DNA from: Mesorhizobium shangrilense
GTDB lineage: Bacteria > Pseudomonadota > Alphaproteobacteria > Rhizobiales > Rhizobiaceae
Direction: 5' to 3'
Assembly: GCF_040537815.1 (NCBI RefSeq)
Contig: NZ_JBEWSZ010000012.1
Location: 1 to 64,000 of the forward strand
Length of the DNA stretch: 64,000 nucleotides
How positions within the stretch are numbered: position 1 is the first letter of the stretch; each line of letters starts with the position of its first letter. A program made the position numbers and the translations under genes. Positions 62,783 to 64,000 of this stretch are shown here, one piece after another. The notes under the pieces are model-generated. The model worked only from the letters and a program-made list of their open reading frames with translations, was not told the DNA's origin and made no database searches.

Positions 62783-63988
62783 CTAATCCGGCCAGCGCAA
62801 GGCGCCGGACGAATCCTTGCGAGCGGTCTTCATCGCATCGGCGGGCCGCTCAGTCGCGGTCAATATGGCGCGCAGCCGTTCGGCGACGATTTCTGCTTCG
62901 CCCGGATGAAGGTTGCAGGGATCGAGGAAGAAATGACCGCGCTCGACCTCGTGGTTGCGCACGATGATGGGCGGCGAACCCGCCGCCAGCGCCGAGGCGA
63001 GACCTGTGGCGGTGAACCGGCTTTCAGGTGACACGAAGATCTGCAGCCGGTCGAGCGGATTGGCGGTCGGATCGGGTATAATCTTCGCGAAAATGCCAGG
63101 CAGGCCGTGTAGCGTGTCCTTCCACAGCTTGAGTGCTGCTTCCTCGCGCTGGCGGATGCCGGCATGGTCGCGCCTTTCCCAGGCTTCCAGCGCGGCCATG
63201 GTGCCGGCGATGCTTTCCTTGCCGACCTTCATGGCGCGCGCGACGCCGCGGTTCTGCAGGTAGGCGGCCCGCACCAGATCCTTGCGCCCGGTGACGATGC
63301 CACTGGTCGGCCCGCTGAGGAATTTGTGGCCGCTGTAGATAACGATGTCGGCGCCGCGCGCCAGGAAGCCGCGTAGATCGTATTCGGAAGCCGCGTCGAC
63401 GATCACCGGAACGCCCTTGGCGTGACAGATCTCGCAGAATTCCTCCAAGGATAGCATGCCGTACTGGACGGTGTGGTGAGCGACCACATAGAGGCCCGCC
63501 ACCGTGCGGTCGCGGATGGCGTCGCGCACATGATAGTCCTGCGTCACGCTGACGGTGCCGGCCGGGATGGTCTTTGCGCCCGCCAGCCGGATCGACTGGT
63601 CGATCGGCGCGCCGTAATTGACGATGTGGCCGAGCTGGACGATGACCTCAGACTTGAGGCCCTCCGTATCATCCGGCAGCCGCTCTATGGCGAGCAGGTT
63701 GTTTCCGGTCATCGCGCCGGCGATGGCCATGGTGATGCCGCTGGCGCAGCAGGCTGTGATGAAACCGGCCTCGCCGCCGGTCAGGCGCGCGACAACCGTG
63801 CTTGCGGCACGCTGCAGGTCATCCATCTCCACCCATTGCGAGGCGATTTCCGACATGGCGCGGATCGCTTCCGGGACAATGATAGACGCGCCGAGCGCGG
63901 TCATCGTGCCCGACACGTTGATGATCGGGCGAAGGCCGAGCCGTTCGCGGATGGTGGTGTTGGAGCCGTCGGCGGAAGTGGTTTTCAT
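62783..63988 (-). CDS. SelA-like PLP enzyme (D-glucosaminate-6-phosphate ammonia-lyase type)
   Basis: 401 aa. The PLP lysine is in [15 protein letters not shown] at about residue 222. The N terminus [17 protein letters not shown] and [20 protein letters not shown] are typical of the SelA/DgaE branch of fold-type-I PLP enzymes. Without an adjacent SelD or tRNA-Sec gene, selenocysteine synthesis is unlikely, and an amino-sugar-acid lyase role is a better guess. The start is at the window edge; AAATG at 63988 fits. Followed by a 162-bp gap to the outer-membrane gene. Confidence 0.8.
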   Translation of the reverse strand: MKTTSADGSNTTIRERLGLRPIINVSGTMTALGASIIVPEAIRAMSEIASQWVEMDDLQRAASTVVARLTGGEAGFITACCASGITMAIAGAMTGNNLLAIERLPDDTEGLKSEVIVQLGHIVNYGAPIDQSIRLAGAKTIPAGTVSVTQDYHVRDAIRDRTVAGLYVVAHHTVQYGMLSLEEFCEICHAKGVPVIVDAASEYDLRGFLARGADIVIYSGHKFLSGPTSGIVTGRKDLVRAAYLQNRGVARAMKVGKESIAGTMAALEAWERRDHAGIRQREEAALKLWKDTLHGLPGIFAKIIPDPTANPLDRLQIFVSPESRFTATGLASALAAGSPPIIVRNHEVERGHFFLDPCNLHPGEAEIVAERLRAILTATERPADAMKTARKDSSGALRWPD

Positions 63989-64000
63989 TTCTGCATATCC

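Overview
This is a gene-dense, GC-rich window with no rRNA, tRNA, phage or insertion-sequence genes. It looks like the chromosome of a Mesorhizobium-like alphaproteobacterium (Hyphomicrobiales). That assignment is inferred from CtrA-type TTAA-N7-TTAAC boxes, a serC-type RNA leader, an RpoH2-like sigma factor, a CarD regulator, the phaB-phaA-phaR cluster, the Cys-less L36 protein and rhizobial stem-loop repeats. No database was consulted.

Layout. 1-6.5 kb: a mosaic stem-loop repeat, an exported Cys-pair repeat protein, glmM, and two paralogous outer-membrane beta-barrel genes, each behind a perfect CtrA-type site. 5.4-9.8 kb: an AraC-family regulator divergent from a large autotransporter with an unusually AT-rich start. 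10-17.3 kb: serine synthesis (serC behind a candidate serC RNA leader, then serA), a DMT exporter, purA and a Pro/Ala-rich membrane protein. 17.3-24 kb: a ccdAB toxin-antitoxin pair, a Uup-type ABC-F ATPase with thiN, and a TPP riboswitch controlling thiBPQ. 24-31 kb: an M48 lipoprotein protease, rpoH, a polar amino-acid ABC transporter, carD, fdxA and an S4 protein. 31-35 kb: a Suv3-like helicase and a roughly 700-bp noncoding block rich in GANTC sites and DnaA-like boxes.

35-43 kb is a carbon-storage neighbourhood. It holds phaB and phaA (PHB synthesis), phaR (regulator), two divergent citrate-synthase paralogues (one with an N-terminal DNA-binding-like domain), bdhA (3-hydroxybutyrate dehydrogenase) and a patatin-like lipase. 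The phaA/phaR gap and the bdhA upstream region share short TGC-rich and GCAACATAT motifs, which suggests common control, perhaps by PhaR.

43-55 kb: an RND efflux adaptor and pump, a DUF3309 small membrane protein, an NAD(P)-binding reductase divergent from a LysR regulator, an MFS transporter, and the block DUF1244, N-formylglutamate amidohydrolase, DUF1036 and pyruvate kinase. 55-64 kb: an L,D-transpeptidase, an alpha/beta hydrolase, a TPR protein, rpmJ, purEK, a class-C serine hydrolase, an alginate-export-type outer-membrane protein and a SelA-like PLP enzyme.

Most of the window is core metabolism. The less ordinary signals are regulatory or noncoding: the GANTC and DnaA-box block, the shared PHB motifs, the ATTGAT repeats between the citrate synthases, and the twin CtrA-controlled porin-like genes.
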